A DNA stretch of 48,162 nucleotides. Origin: a virus. Positions 1 through 4,758 of the stretch are shown here, piece by piece (position 1 is the stretch's first letter; every line of letters starts with the position of its first letter). The DNA is taken from IMG/VR virus record IMGVR_UViG_3300018416_000027, positions 1 to 48,162 of that record; one strand, 5' to 3'. The notes below the pieces were generated by a model that saw nothing but the letters and a program-made list of their open reading frames with translations, was not told where the DNA came from and searched no databases. The position numbers were made by a program, and so were the translations under genes.

Positions 1-145
1 CCTCATCCTTTAGGAATTCTTTGATAAAGCGCATCACTTGAAAGTATTTTTGAAATACCATCTCCTGATCGCCATCGGATGGGTGTTGAGTTTCAACAAC
101 AAACCCATTTGATACTGCACGTACCACAATTGTTTTAGTTTCCAT
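1..145 (-). CDS. Hypothetical protein, 3' end outside the window
   Basis: An open frame starts with ATG at 145 and runs off the left edge, giving about 48 residues beginning METKTIVVRAV. Its start overlaps the stop of the upstream gene as TAATG, the tight coupling used throughout this phage. The visible part is a short beta-rich segment followed by a helical stretch (FQKYFQVMRFIKEFL). I do not recognise the family. The overlap and the match to neighbouring codon use make it a real gene, but its product is unknown. Confidence 0.6.
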   Translation of the reverse strand, partial: METKTIVVRAVSNGFVVETQHPSDGDQEMVFQKYFQVMRFIKEFLKDE

Positions 146-456
146 TACATTTCCTTTTTTACATTATTACCATCTTTATCAAGATCATAAACGTTTTGGA
201 GTTTTAATTCATTGCTCCATGGTCGAAGATAATCATTATCTTCATCAAACTGCGCAAGCAGTTCTTCTTCACTCAGGATACGCATAGATGAAATTTGTTC
301 ACCGATGTGTTCTTGAGAAAATTCTTCAACATCTTCACAGGTAACACTGTCACCTGCCCATTCTTTTGCTTTTGCATCATCAAAGTCTGCAGGAACTGAT
401 ACCGCATACCGAATACGAAAAGATGAAATAGCATCAACCAGTATGTACTTTTTCAT
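145..456 (-). CDS. Hypothetical protein (103 aa)
   Basis: The ATG at 456 is preferred over an upstream TTG because a GGAG ribosome-binding site lies just upstream. The product begins MKKYILVDAISSFRIRYAVSV and is acidic in its second half, with an EELLAQFDEDNDY stretch. It has no signal peptide or membrane segment. The pattern of an N-terminal strand carrying R-Y-A-V followed by an acidic helix is common in small phage proteins, but I cannot name a family. It is translationally coupled to the gene downstream (TAATG at 143-147) and partly overlaps the end of the gene upstream. Confidence 0.7.
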   Translation of the reverse strand: MKKYILVDAISSFRIRYAVSVPADFDDAKAKEWAGDSVTCEDVEEFSQEHIGEQISSMRILSEEELLAQFDEDNDYLRPWSNELKLQNVYDLDKDGNNVKKEM

Positions 457-655
457 TAACAAACTCCAGATTTGTTTTGATAGTTTTGAAGGTACGTCTA
501 CGTTTATCGAATGTCATCGGCTTCGAGAAGATCGTCATCTTAGGAGAACCATTCTTGATATAACCGACCATTTTATACATACTATCATCTACAAGGTAAA
601 CATGATTCTTTTGATTTGGAGAATCCCATTTGGTAGTTTCTAGTATAAGTTTCAT
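434..655 (-). CDS. Hypothetical basic protein (73 aa)
   Basis: Starts at ATG 655, which overlaps the TGA of the upstream gene as ATGA, with GGTGG about eight bases before it. The 73-residue product begins MKLILETTKWDSPNQKNHVY and has a basic patch (DKRRRTF) near residue 50. The frame is open further upstream, but that part only shadows the preceding gene. The function is unknown. The small size and beta-strand-like pattern would suit a small regulatory or host-takeover protein, which is inference only. Confidence 0.65.
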   Translation of the reverse strand: MKLILETTKWDSPNQKNHVYLVDDSMYKMVGYIKNGSPKMTIFSKPMTFDKRRRTFKTIKTNLEFVNEKVHTG

Positions 656-1095
656 GCAGCCACCTGCATAGTCTTGAAGTAAGAATATGGCAACCCATGC
701 AGGTAAGAGAAGTATTCCCAATCTCCACCAGCTTCGCTACCATCCATGATCCAGCGCAGTGCTGTCTCACGATCACCTGCACCCATAAAGATAGTATTGA
801 CAACATGCTTTTCGAACGCAGTGATCGATTCAGCTTGCGCAGCTTTTTCACGTGCAATAACTTCTGTCAACTGCTTATCGAGCGAATCAATTTCAGCTTC
901 CAATTCTTTGATAGACATAGAACTCATGTCCATAAAACGAGGACGGATGCCATGCACTTCTTTGTACATGTCCCAGATGGTTGTCTCCAAAAGATACCTC
1001 TCGAGATCTTCTGCAGTGTAGACTTCATATGATGCCCAATGCTCCAGATCTTGAGTAAGTCCAGGAATAGTAGCGAGTTTTTCTGTAAGAGTCAT
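652..1095 (-). CDS. Hypothetical protein (147 aa)
   Basis: ATG 1095 is chosen because GAGGTGA sits seven bases upstream. An in-frame ATG at 1113 lacks such a site. The protein begins MTLTEKLATIPGLTQDLEHWASYEV. It has a predicted helical centre (residues about 60-95, KELEAEIDSLDKQLTEVIAREK, coiled-coil-like) and a C-terminal part with conserved-looking aromatic and glycine residues (GDRETALRWIMDGSEAGGDWEYFSYLHGLPYSYF). That C-terminal pattern is reminiscent of proteins found in several T4-like phages, but I know no function. A strong sigma70 promoter (1120-1148) stands directly upstream, so it is probably expressed early. Confidence 0.75.
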   Translation of the reverse strand: MTLTEKLATIPGLTQDLEHWASYEVYTAEDLERYLLETTIWDMYKEVHGIRPRFMDMSSMSIKELEAEIDSLDKQLTEVIAREKAAQAESITAFEKHVVNTIFMGAGDRETALRWIMDGSEAGGDWEYFSYLHGLPYSYFKTMQVAA

Positions 1096-1119
1096 ATCAA
1101 TCACCTCATTCATACATAC

Positions 1120-1148
1120 ATTATACAACAACTATTGAAAAAAGTCAA
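1120..1148 (-). promoter_or_regulatory. Sigma70-type early promoter
   Basis: On the minus strand TTGACT (1148-1143), 17 bp, then a perfect TATAAT (1125-1120). It lies 25 bp upstream of the 147-aa gene. The -35 box overlaps the TGA stop of the preceding gene (1145-1147). Confidence 0.85.
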
Positions 1149-1315
1149 GCACTAATTTCATTGTTAGCGTAGTGCTCATCCATCTCCAGAATCTCTAGTT
1201 CTCTGGAGAGGACAGCCGAATGGCTAGAGTTATTTTTGTACAGGGTTTCAGCGAATGCCCCTAGATCCTGTAGGGTCATTTTTGAGACAGCTTTTGCGAG
1301 GGTTTCATAGTCCAT
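1145..1315 (-). CDS. Hypothetical small protein (56 aa)
   Basis: ATG 1315 begins MDYETLAKAVSKMTLQDLGAF, with AAGAGA about eight bases upstream. A TTG at 1333 could add six residues. The product is mostly helical and acidic toward its end (LSRELEILEMDEHYANNEISA). A consensus sigma70 promoter at 1345-1373 precedes it. Its stop codon lies inside the -35 box of the next promoter. No family is recognised. Confidence 0.65.
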   Translation of the reverse strand: MDYETLAKAVSKMTLQDLGAFAETLYKNNSSHSAVLSRELEILEMDEHYANNEISA

Positions 1316-1344
1316 AATCAATCTCTTTTTCAAGTTTGTAAGTT

Positions 1345-1373
1345 ATTATACAACACTTTTCTGAAAAAGTCAA
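1345..1373 (-). promoter_or_regulatory. Sigma70-type early promoter
   Basis: TTGACT (1373-1368), 17-bp spacer, TATAAT (1350-1345) on the minus strand. It lies between the terminator hairpin at 1394-1421 and the 56-aa gene, the terminator-then-promoter arrangement known from T4-type phages as a PeSL cassette. Confidence 0.88.
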
Positions 1374-1385
1374 CAACTTTATGCA

Positions 1386-1421
1386 ATAAAAATCCCCTGT
1401 AAATTCAACAACTTACAGGGG
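1386..1421 (-). terminator. Intrinsic terminator after the Sm-like gene
   Basis: The minus-strand stem CCCCTGTAA pairs with TTACAGGGG (1413-1421 with 1394-1402), then ATTTTTATTG gives a U-rich tail. It lies about 26 bp after the stop at 1448. Confidence 0.85.
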
Positions 1422-1447
1422 AGATTCGTGGGGCTAGAAACTGGGGG

Positions 1448-1750
1448 TTAACCCTTCAGGATCCCCTTTGGAGGGACGATGAGACCGCTCCCAAAGATAC
1501 GATTGTATTCATTGAGCATCTCACTAGCTGGAGTAGCCGATGCAGCTACAGCTAGGCGATTGATATCAACCTTTTCTCCTTCAGCATAGGGCATAAATGG
1601 TGCGATTCCAACACCAACTTTACCGTTACCCTGATCTGTCATCATAATTGATGCAGGTTTATCTACAGTGTAATGTGTGTCGGTTTCAGTAATCTGATTA
1701 CCAATAACCTCTTCTCCACTGATCATTTTATATACTTTTACTTCACTCAT
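1448..1750 (-). CDS. Small Sm/LSm-like fold phage protein (100 aa)
   Basis: ATG 1750 has GGAG six bases upstream. It overlaps the stop of the upstream gene by eight bases. The product begins MSEVKVYKMISGEEVIGNQITE. The opening pattern, a strand followed by SGEEVIG and then a run of alternating hydrophobic residues, resembles the short Sm-like proteins found in marine T4-like phages. The protein at 16617-17015 has the same layout (STGEQVMALKI). The C-terminal part is helical and proline-rich (LNEYNRIFGSGLIVPPKGI). RNA binding would be the natural guess from the fold but is not shown. A terminator follows. Confidence 0.7.
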   Translation of the reverse strand: MSEVKVYKMISGEEVIGNQITETDTHYTVDKPASIMMTDQGNGKVGVGIAPFMPYAEGEKVDINRLAVAASATPASEMLNEYNRIFGSGLIVPPKGILKG

Positions 1751-1949
1751 TATAATCTCCAATTAGTTCGATAAATTCAGCAGCATCAGTTGGGTTATAG
1801 AAAACTCTTGTTATCAATGTCCCACTGTATCTGTTTTGTGCCATGATGAGAATTTGTATGTTCTCGTAAATAGAAACGTTCACTAACCACTGACCATGCA
1901 GCGTTTGCGGAAAAACAATCATGTCTGGGGTTATTTGTACGTCATCCAT
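1743..1949 (-). CDS. Hypothetical small protein (68 aa)
   Basis: The likely start is ATG 1949 (MDDVQITPDMIVFPQ). No good ribosome-binding site is visible. Instead a CATAAATA late-promoter-like box lies at 1956-1963, so a late mRNA from it would have an extremely short leader. The product is beta-rich (WLVNVSIYENIQILIMAQ) and ends FIELIGDYNE. The function is unknown. It overlaps the Sm-like gene downstream by eight bases. Confidence 0.6.
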   Translation of the reverse strand: MDDVQITPDMIVFPQTLHGQWLVNVSIYENIQILIMAQNRYSGTLITRVFYNPTDAAEFIELIGDYNE

Positions 1950-1955
1950 AATCAA

Positions 1956-1963
1956 TATTTATG
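1956..1963 (-). promoter_or_regulatory. Possible late promoter
   Basis: The minus strand reads CATAAATA, matching the gp55-type late motif seen before the structural genes. It lies between tRNA-Pro and the 68-aa gene, only about seven bases from the start codon. Confidence 0.4.
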
Positions 1964-1964
1964 T

Positions 1965-2041
1965 TGGTCGGAGATGTAGGATTCGAACCTACGACCCTCT
2001 GCTCCCAAAGCAGATGCGCTACCAGACTGCGCTAATCTCCG
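1965..2041 (-). tRNA. tRNA-Pro (anticodon TGG), CCA encoded
   Basis: The seven-bp acceptor stem is CGGAGAT with ATCTCCG. The anticodon stem TCTGC/GCAGA encloses loop TTTGGGA, giving anticodon TGG. The T-arm carries GGTTCGAATCC. Discriminator A and an encoded CCA follow. It is the last gene of a four-tRNA cluster read from the promoter at 2752-2780. Confidence 0.95.
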
Positions 2042-2049
2042 ATATAAAC

Positions 2050-2134
2050 TGGTGGAGAAGGTGTGACTCGAACACACAATGCCAGAGGCGGTGGATTTAC
2101 AGTCCACTGGGGTTACCAATTTTCCTACTTCTCC
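2050..2134 (-). tRNA. tRNA-Tyr (anticodon GTA), CCA encoded
   Basis: The acceptor stem is GGAGAAG with CTTCTCC. The anticodon arm GTGGA-CTGTAAA-TCCAC gives anticodon GTA. A long variable arm is present, as expected for bacterial tRNA-Tyr, and CCA is encoded. Its 5' end overlaps the last ten bases of the SGNH hydrolase gene, whose TAG stop lies in the acceptor stem. Confidence 0.95.
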
Positions 2135-2547
2135 AAAGTACCATTAGTTTGTGCTGCCAATTTCTTGTAACCCTTATAAGTCGGATGGACGCCATCAGGA
2201 CTTATATCAGTTTCTGGTCTGGAGATAACCACATCTCCAAATTCTTCAGCAACACGTTTCACTGCTTCTACCTGTGCGGGTTTTAGTTTACCGCTGGGCA
2301 GTAACCAAAACACTTGATCTGCTTTGGCTACTGTCCGTAGCATACGAATGTTCTCTTCTGTCTTGATGCCTTTGTAGTCGTTAGCACCTAAACTGATAAC
2401 CAACGTGCGAGCAGGTTTTAGGCTATTGAGATGACGTTCGTTCCATACTTTGGAATTGATTCCGCTCTTAACGATTGCCGCACATTCTTTTCGTACTTGA
2501 CTAACTCCTACTGCGATGCTATCTCCTACGATCAAACATTCTAACAT
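2125..2547 (-). CDS. Minimal SGNH/GDSL-type hydrolase
   Basis: A 140-residue SGNH-fold esterase/lipase-like protein. The block I motif GDSI places the nucleophile at Ser10. LGANDY (about residues 53-58) supplies the Gly/Asn oxyanion residues. DGVHP supplies the catalytic Asp118 and His121. There is no signal peptide, so it should act in the cytoplasm or be carried by the particle or lysis. It is near the minimum size for the fold. Family members remove acyl groups from lipids, glycans or peptidoglycan; the substrate here is unknown. The start ATG 2547 has GGAGG close upstream. The gene lies between tRNA-Thr and tRNA-Tyr, and its stop lies inside the tRNA-Tyr gene, so processing of that tRNA would clip the mRNA end. 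Confidence 0.85.
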   Translation of the reverse strand: MLECLIVGDSIAVGVSQVRKECAAIVKSGINSKVWNERHLNSLKPARTLVISLGANDYKGIKTEENIRMLRTVAKADQVFWLLPSGKLKPAQVEAVKRVAEEFGDVVISRPETDISPDGVHPTYKGYKKLAAQTNGTLEK

Positions 2548-2563
2548 ACCGCCTCCTATAAAA

Positions 2564-2638
2564 TGGTGCCGATGAAAGGATTCGAACCTCCAACCTACTG
2601 ATTACAAATCAGTTGCTCTACCGTTGAGCCACATCGGC
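2564..2638 (-). tRNA. tRNA-Thr (anticodon TGT), CCA encoded
   Basis: The acceptor stem is GCCGATG with CATCGGC. The anticodon arm ACTGA-TTTGTAA-TCAGT gives anticodon TGT. The T-loop GGTTCGAATCC is canonical. Discriminator A and an encoded CCA follow. Confidence 0.95.
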
Positions 2639-2643
2639 AATTT

Positions 2644-2719
2644 TGGCTCCCTCTGGTGGGCTCGAACCACCGACCCACAGATTAACAGTCTGTTGCTCTA
2701 CCAACTGAGCTAAGAGGGA
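2644..2719 (-). tRNA. tRNA-Asn (anticodon GTT), CCA encoded
   Basis: The acceptor stem is TCCCTCT with AGAGGGA. The anticodon arm ACAGA-CTGTTAA-TCTGT gives anticodon GTT. Discriminator G and an encoded CCA follow. It is the first gene after the promoter at 2752-2780. Confidence 0.95.
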
Positions 2720-2751
2720 ATGCACACTTGCATGGGTATTTACTAAGTTCT

Positions 2752-2780
2752 ATTATACATGAATATTTGTTACATGTCAA
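2752..2780 (-). promoter_or_regulatory. Consensus sigma70 promoter of the tRNA/SGNH cluster
   Basis: A perfect TTGACA (2780-2775), 17-bp spacer and a perfect TATAAT (2757-2752) on the minus strand, 33 bp before tRNA-Asn and just after the terminator at 2807-2828. Confidence 0.93.
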
Positions 2781-2797
2781 GCAAAAAGGTATTTATT

Positions 2798-2828
2798 ACA
2801 AAAGAAAAGGGAGACCGAAGTCTCCCTT
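2798..2828 (-). terminator. UUCG tetraloop terminator
   Basis: The nine-bp stem AAGGGAGAC/GTCTCCCTT is closed by a TTCG loop (2807-2828), followed by TTCTTTTG on the minus strand. It ends the secreted-protein gene at 2850-3128. Confidence 0.92.
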
Positions 2829-2849
2829 GTTTCTCTCTCTCCAGTGAGA

Positions 2850-3128
2850 TTAGTTTACTGGACGATAGTAGTAGTCACGATTCTCGCCAGAGAACATGTT
2901 CTGCATGTCAGCGTTGCCATCAGCATCGAAGTTTGCTTCAGTATTAGCAGAAGCAGAGAAGTTCATATTAAAGGTTGCAACACCACGACCCTTTGCATCA
3001 CTGTTCATCTTAGTAGTAGCACCACCTGCGTGGTTGCCGTTACCATCATCGAAGAATGCGTGTGCTGGACCAAAAGTAAAAAGGGTAATACCCAATGCAA
3101 TTGTTGAATAAGCGAATAAATTTTTCAT
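2850..3128 (-). CDS. Small secreted Asn/Asp/Gly-rich protein
   Basis: ATG 3128 is chosen because GGAGGG lies five bases upstream. The 92-residue protein opens with a clear Sec signal peptide (MKNLFAYSTIALGITLFTF), with likely cleavage after the A-H-A near residue 25. The mature part is small, hydrophilic and rich in N, D, G, A and F (FFDDGNGNHAGG; FNMNFSASANTEANFDADG), with alternating aromatic and Asn residues ending YYYRPVN. The composition is loosely like small exported proteins of sulfur-oxidising and other aquatic proteobacteria, but I cannot assign a family. An exported, cysteine-free protein in the early region could act at the host envelope. Its own promoter and terminator make it a stand-alone unit. 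Confidence 0.8.
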   Translation of the reverse strand: MKNLFAYSTIALGITLFTFGPAHAFFDDGNGNHAGGATTKMNSDAKGRGVATFNMNFSASANTEANFDADGNADMQNMFSGENRDYYYRPVN

Positions 3129-3204
3129 AAATCCCTCCAAGGGAAAGTGTCCTCATCACGAGGAGTTAAAAGATATACTAAAAGAGCCTCAACTCTTGTG
3201 TATT

Positions 3205-3233
3205 AGTATACGCTTATTTAGTAATATTTTCAA
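3205..3233 (-). promoter_or_regulatory. Sigma70-type promoter of the secreted-protein gene
   Basis: TTGAAA (3233-3228), 17 bp, TATACT (3210-3205). The spacer also contains CTAAATAA (3214-3221), the form of late motif seen elsewhere in this genome, so the gene could also be transcribed late. Confidence 0.7.
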
Positions 3234-3275
3234 GTTTTTCAACAACTTTTTACACTGAAATTTTTTATGGGGGTA

Positions 3276-3473
3276 TTACTTATTTTTATGGTTCAACATA
3301 AGTGCTTTCGCTTCTTTATGATATCCCATGTTTGCCAACTGAGCAGCAGCACGAGCACGACCCATAGTCTCAAATACTGAGATAATTTTTTCAAAAACTC
3401 TTGCCATTACATTGCGGACTTTGATACAGAAGTTACACGTAACTTCCCAATACATTTGTGCGAGCGATTCCAT
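3276..3473 (-). CDS. DUF1127-like small protein (65 aa)
   Basis: The start at 3473 overlaps the upstream stop as TAATG. The C-terminal half (VFETMGRARAAAQLANMGYH, then KEAKALML) matches the kind of short arginine/alanine-rich segment found in many small alphaproteobacterial DUF1127-type proteins. The N-terminal half has two cysteines (CNFC). It is coupled to a second DUF1127 protein just upstream. In bacteria such small proteins are linked to RNA turnover and to phosphate or carbon physiology. That role is not demonstrated for phage copies. Confidence 0.65.
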   Translation of the reverse strand: MESLAQMYWEVTCNFCIKVRNVMARVFEKIISVFETMGRARAAAQLANMGYHKEAKALMLNHKNK

Positions 3474-3658
3474 TACACTACTCTCCTATAAACTGCTGTG
3501 TTTCCTTTTGCGATTTCGTAAATATCATTACGACCAATACCAATATCTCGCAGTTCCTTATCAGTCAGCTTTGATAGTTGTTCAACAGTCTTTTGAATGT
3601 TACGGTAATCAGCTATTTGTTCTTTCACTCTCTCCATCATTTCAATTAATCGGTTCAT
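3473..3658 (-). CDS. DUF1127 (YjiS-like) protein (61 aa)
   Basis: The product carries the family hallmark near its middle: LSKLTDKELRDIGIGRNDIY, matching the L-xx-Lsd-rEL-xDIGisR-xDI pattern of DUF1127. The upstream residues form a helix (MMERVKEQIADYRNIQKTVEQ). The full length is typical for the family. The start ATG 3658 has AGAGAAG upstream. The bacterial family includes short proteins that bind RNA or regulatory RNAs in alphaproteobacteria. Phage carriage suggests manipulation of host regulation, which is inference. The tandem with the 65-aa gene looks like an imported host pair. Confidence 0.85.
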   Translation of the reverse strand: MNRLIEMMERVKEQIADYRNIQKTVEQLSKLTDKELRDIGIGRNDIYEIAKGNTAVYRRVV

Positions 3659-3698
3659 TTTACTTCTCTTTCTTTAGTCTTTTAGACACACGTAATTG

Positions 3699-3727
3699 AA
3701 CCCTACCTTCTTGTGAAAGGTAGGGTT
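3699..3727 (-). terminator. Stem-loop between hsp20 and the DUF1127 pair
   Basis: An eleven-bp perfect stem AACCCTACCTT/AAGGTAGGGTT has a seven-base loop. On the minus strand no clean U-tract follows (CAATTACG), so it may act as an RNA stabiliser or processing site as much as a terminator. Confidence 0.65.
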
Positions 3728-3756
3728 TTCTCTTAGTTTATTAAATCGTTGTCACA

Positions 3757-4194
3757 TTAAGCGATTTCGATTTTTTTAGGCTTTTTGTCCTCTGGAATGA
3801 TACGTTCTAGAGAGACTTTTAATAGTCCATTGATCATCTCAGCATTCTTTACCTCAACTTGATCATTGAGTGTAAACATGCGAGTGAATGGACGGAACGC
3901 CAATCCTTGGAATAGAATATTAGTTTCTTCTTCTTTGGCATCGGTGTTACCTTTGATGACAAGTTTGTCACCTTCAGTTTCGATTGTGATATCTGTTTTA
4001 CCGAATCCAGCAACAGCCATCTCGATGACGTAGGTATTCTCGTCAGTTTTCTTGATGTTGTATGGAGGGTAATTTGGGATGTTCTTTGCAACTTCGTCAT
4101 GAATTTTAGTCATGCGATTTAAGACGTCATCAAAGCCAACATAGAACTTATCAAAGTCTTTGAAAGAATCCTGAAATGGTTTTAGATATGTCAT
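3757..4194 (-). CDS. Small heat shock protein, Hsp20/alpha-crystallin family
   Basis: A 145-aa protein starting at ATG 4194, with AAGGAG upstream. The alpha-crystallin domain spans about residues 35-130: YNIKKTDENTYVIEMAVAGF begins the first strands, GDKLVIKG follows, and NGLLKVSLERIIPE carries the G-x-L motif at the end of the domain. The C-terminal KKPKKIEIA holds the I-x-I anchor. IbpA-like sHsps bind unfolded proteins as oligomers. They are frequent in marine T4-like phages, where they are thought to help fold or assemble capsid proteins or protect under host stress. The gene lies just downstream of the phasin-like gene with one base between them. Confidence 0.95.
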   Translation of the reverse strand: MTYLKPFQDSFKDFDKFYVGFDDVLNRMTKIHDEVAKNIPNYPPYNIKKTDENTYVIEMAVAGFGKTDITIETEGDKLVIKGNTDAKEEETNILFQGLAFRPFTRMFTLNDQVEVKNAEMINGLLKVSLERIIPEDKKPKKIEIA

Positions 4195-4195
4195 A

Positions 4196-4417
4196 TTACT
4201 CTCCTTTACTCTTTGTGAACATTTTATCCACAGTAGCTTCCGCTGCTGCACCAGTTACTTCCCAAGCAGTCTTAGCGACTTGCTTAGTGAAAGCAGTTTG
4301 TGCGTCTACGAAATTTTGTAGGGGAGTTTTGACAGTTTCGTCTTTGACGAATGTCGAGAGCCAAGATGATTTGGCATTTTGAATGGCATCAATAGCCATG
4401 TTTGCGTACATTAGCAT
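4196..4417 (-). CDS. Phasin-like helical protein (73 aa)
   Basis: The start ATG 4417 has AGGAG eight bases upstream. The product is almost entirely amphipathic helix without Pro or Gly breaks in the centre (residues 10-60: NAKSSWLSTFVKDETVKTPL, then QNFVDAQTAFTKQVAKTAWE). This pattern of regularly spaced Ala, Phe, Thr, Lys and Trp is typical of short phasin-type proteins that coat polyhydroxyalkanoate granules. The family assignment is a sequence impression, not a proven homology. It lies between the PqqA-like locus and hsp20, in a block that looks acquired from a proteobacterial host. Confidence 0.6.
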   Translation of the reverse strand: MLMYANMAIDAIQNAKSSWLSTFVKDETVKTPLQNFVDAQTAFTKQVAKTAWEVTGAAAEATVDKMFTKSKGE

Positions 4418-4451
4418 TTAGTTTCTCCTATTAAGCGAGTTTTAGTTATAC

Positions 4452-4567
4452 ACCACCCCGAAGGCATGGGAATCCTTGGTTTGTTTAGCCAGAGCCAAGG
4501 CTGCTGGTTTAACGCCTTATACCGTAGCGTCAAACGGTTCCCAAGGTAGTGGGAAAATTGGGGTGGT
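4452..4567 (-). ncRNA. Candidate multi-branched structured RNA
   Basis: The segment between the PqqA-like and phasin-like genes can fold as a closed multi-branch RNA. An eight-bp closing helix ACCACCCC/GGGGTGGT (4560-4567 with 4452-4459) encloses three hairpins: TTCCCA/TGGGAA (4538-4555), ACCGT/ACGGT (4521-4538) and CCTTGG/CCAAGG (4474-4500). The segment looks more GC-rich than its surroundings and has no convincing start codon. It is not a canonical tRNA and I do not recognise a known family. The same bases also show a weak protein-like pattern in one frame, so a decayed gene is the alternative. Confidence 0.35.
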
Positions 4568-4636
4568 AGTTTTGACTGGACTACCAACCAGATTTGATGT
4601 CGTTACGAACTTGGGTTAAAAACACGAAACAAGAAC

Positions 4637-4651
4637 TGGATCACCTCCTTA
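4637..4651 (-). promoter_or_regulatory. Fifteen-base complement of the 16S rRNA 3' end
   Basis: The minus strand reads TAAGGAGGTGATCCA, an exact complement of the last 15 bases of bacterial 16S rRNA, much longer than a usual Shine-Dalgarno site. It lies 35 bases after the PqqA-like stop. Possible starts downstream are TTG 4632 (9-codon ORF) and GTG 4625 (14-codon ORF). Neither is convincing, so it may be a ribosome-standby or trapping element. Confidence 0.55.
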
Positions 4652-4675
4652 CGTACGATGAAAGTAATCACACAT
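4649..4675 (-). CDS. Possible 8-codon micro-ORF after the PqqA-like gene
   Basis: ATG 4675 is preceded at five bases by AAGGA and encodes MCDYFHRT. Its TAA stop forms the first bases of the 16S-complementary element. An ORF this short is within chance. It is listed because its initiation signal is good and its stop coincides with the unusual element, as in a translationally coupled leader. Confidence 0.25.
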   Translation of the reverse strand: MCDYFHRT

Positions 4676-4686
4676 CAAATTCCTTA

Positions 4687-4758
4687 CTACTTATTCATTA
4701 CGTACATCGTAACTTCAAAGCCAAAACGCATTTCTGTTGCTACAGGTTTTGTCCACAT
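4687..4758 (-). CDS. pqqA: PqqA-like precursor peptide (23 aa)
   Basis: A 23-codon ORF, ATG 4758 to TAG 4687, with AAGGAG seven bases upstream. The peptide starts MWTKPVATEMRFGFE and continues VTMYVMNK. This matches the PqqA family end to end: the N-terminal M-W-x-K-P, the R-x-G-F-E-V-T-M-Y core and the short C-terminal tail ending N-K. Glu15 and Tyr19 have the E-x3-Y spacing of the two side chains that PqqE, with PqqD, crosslinks to start pyrroloquinoline quinone synthesis. Family members are 22-29 aa. No pqqB, C, D or E is in the window, so the peptide would need host maturation enzymes, or it has another role. The gene lies in a 466-bp stretch between the 57-aa gene and hsp20/phasin. Confidence 0.85.
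   Translation of the reverse strand: MWTKPVATEMRFGFEVTMYVMNK

Noticed and set aside
1965-2719. tRNA cluster as an integration site (attP)
   Set aside because: No integrase, repressor or excisionase is in the window, and T4-like phages of this type are lytic. Complete tRNAs with a phage promoter are better explained as functional phage tRNAs.
4637-4651. Fragment of a captured host rRNA operon
   Set aside because: Only the last 15 bases match 16S rRNA. The flanking sequence shows no similarity to the rest of 16S or to a spacer, so SD-type complementarity is a better explanation than rRNA capture.
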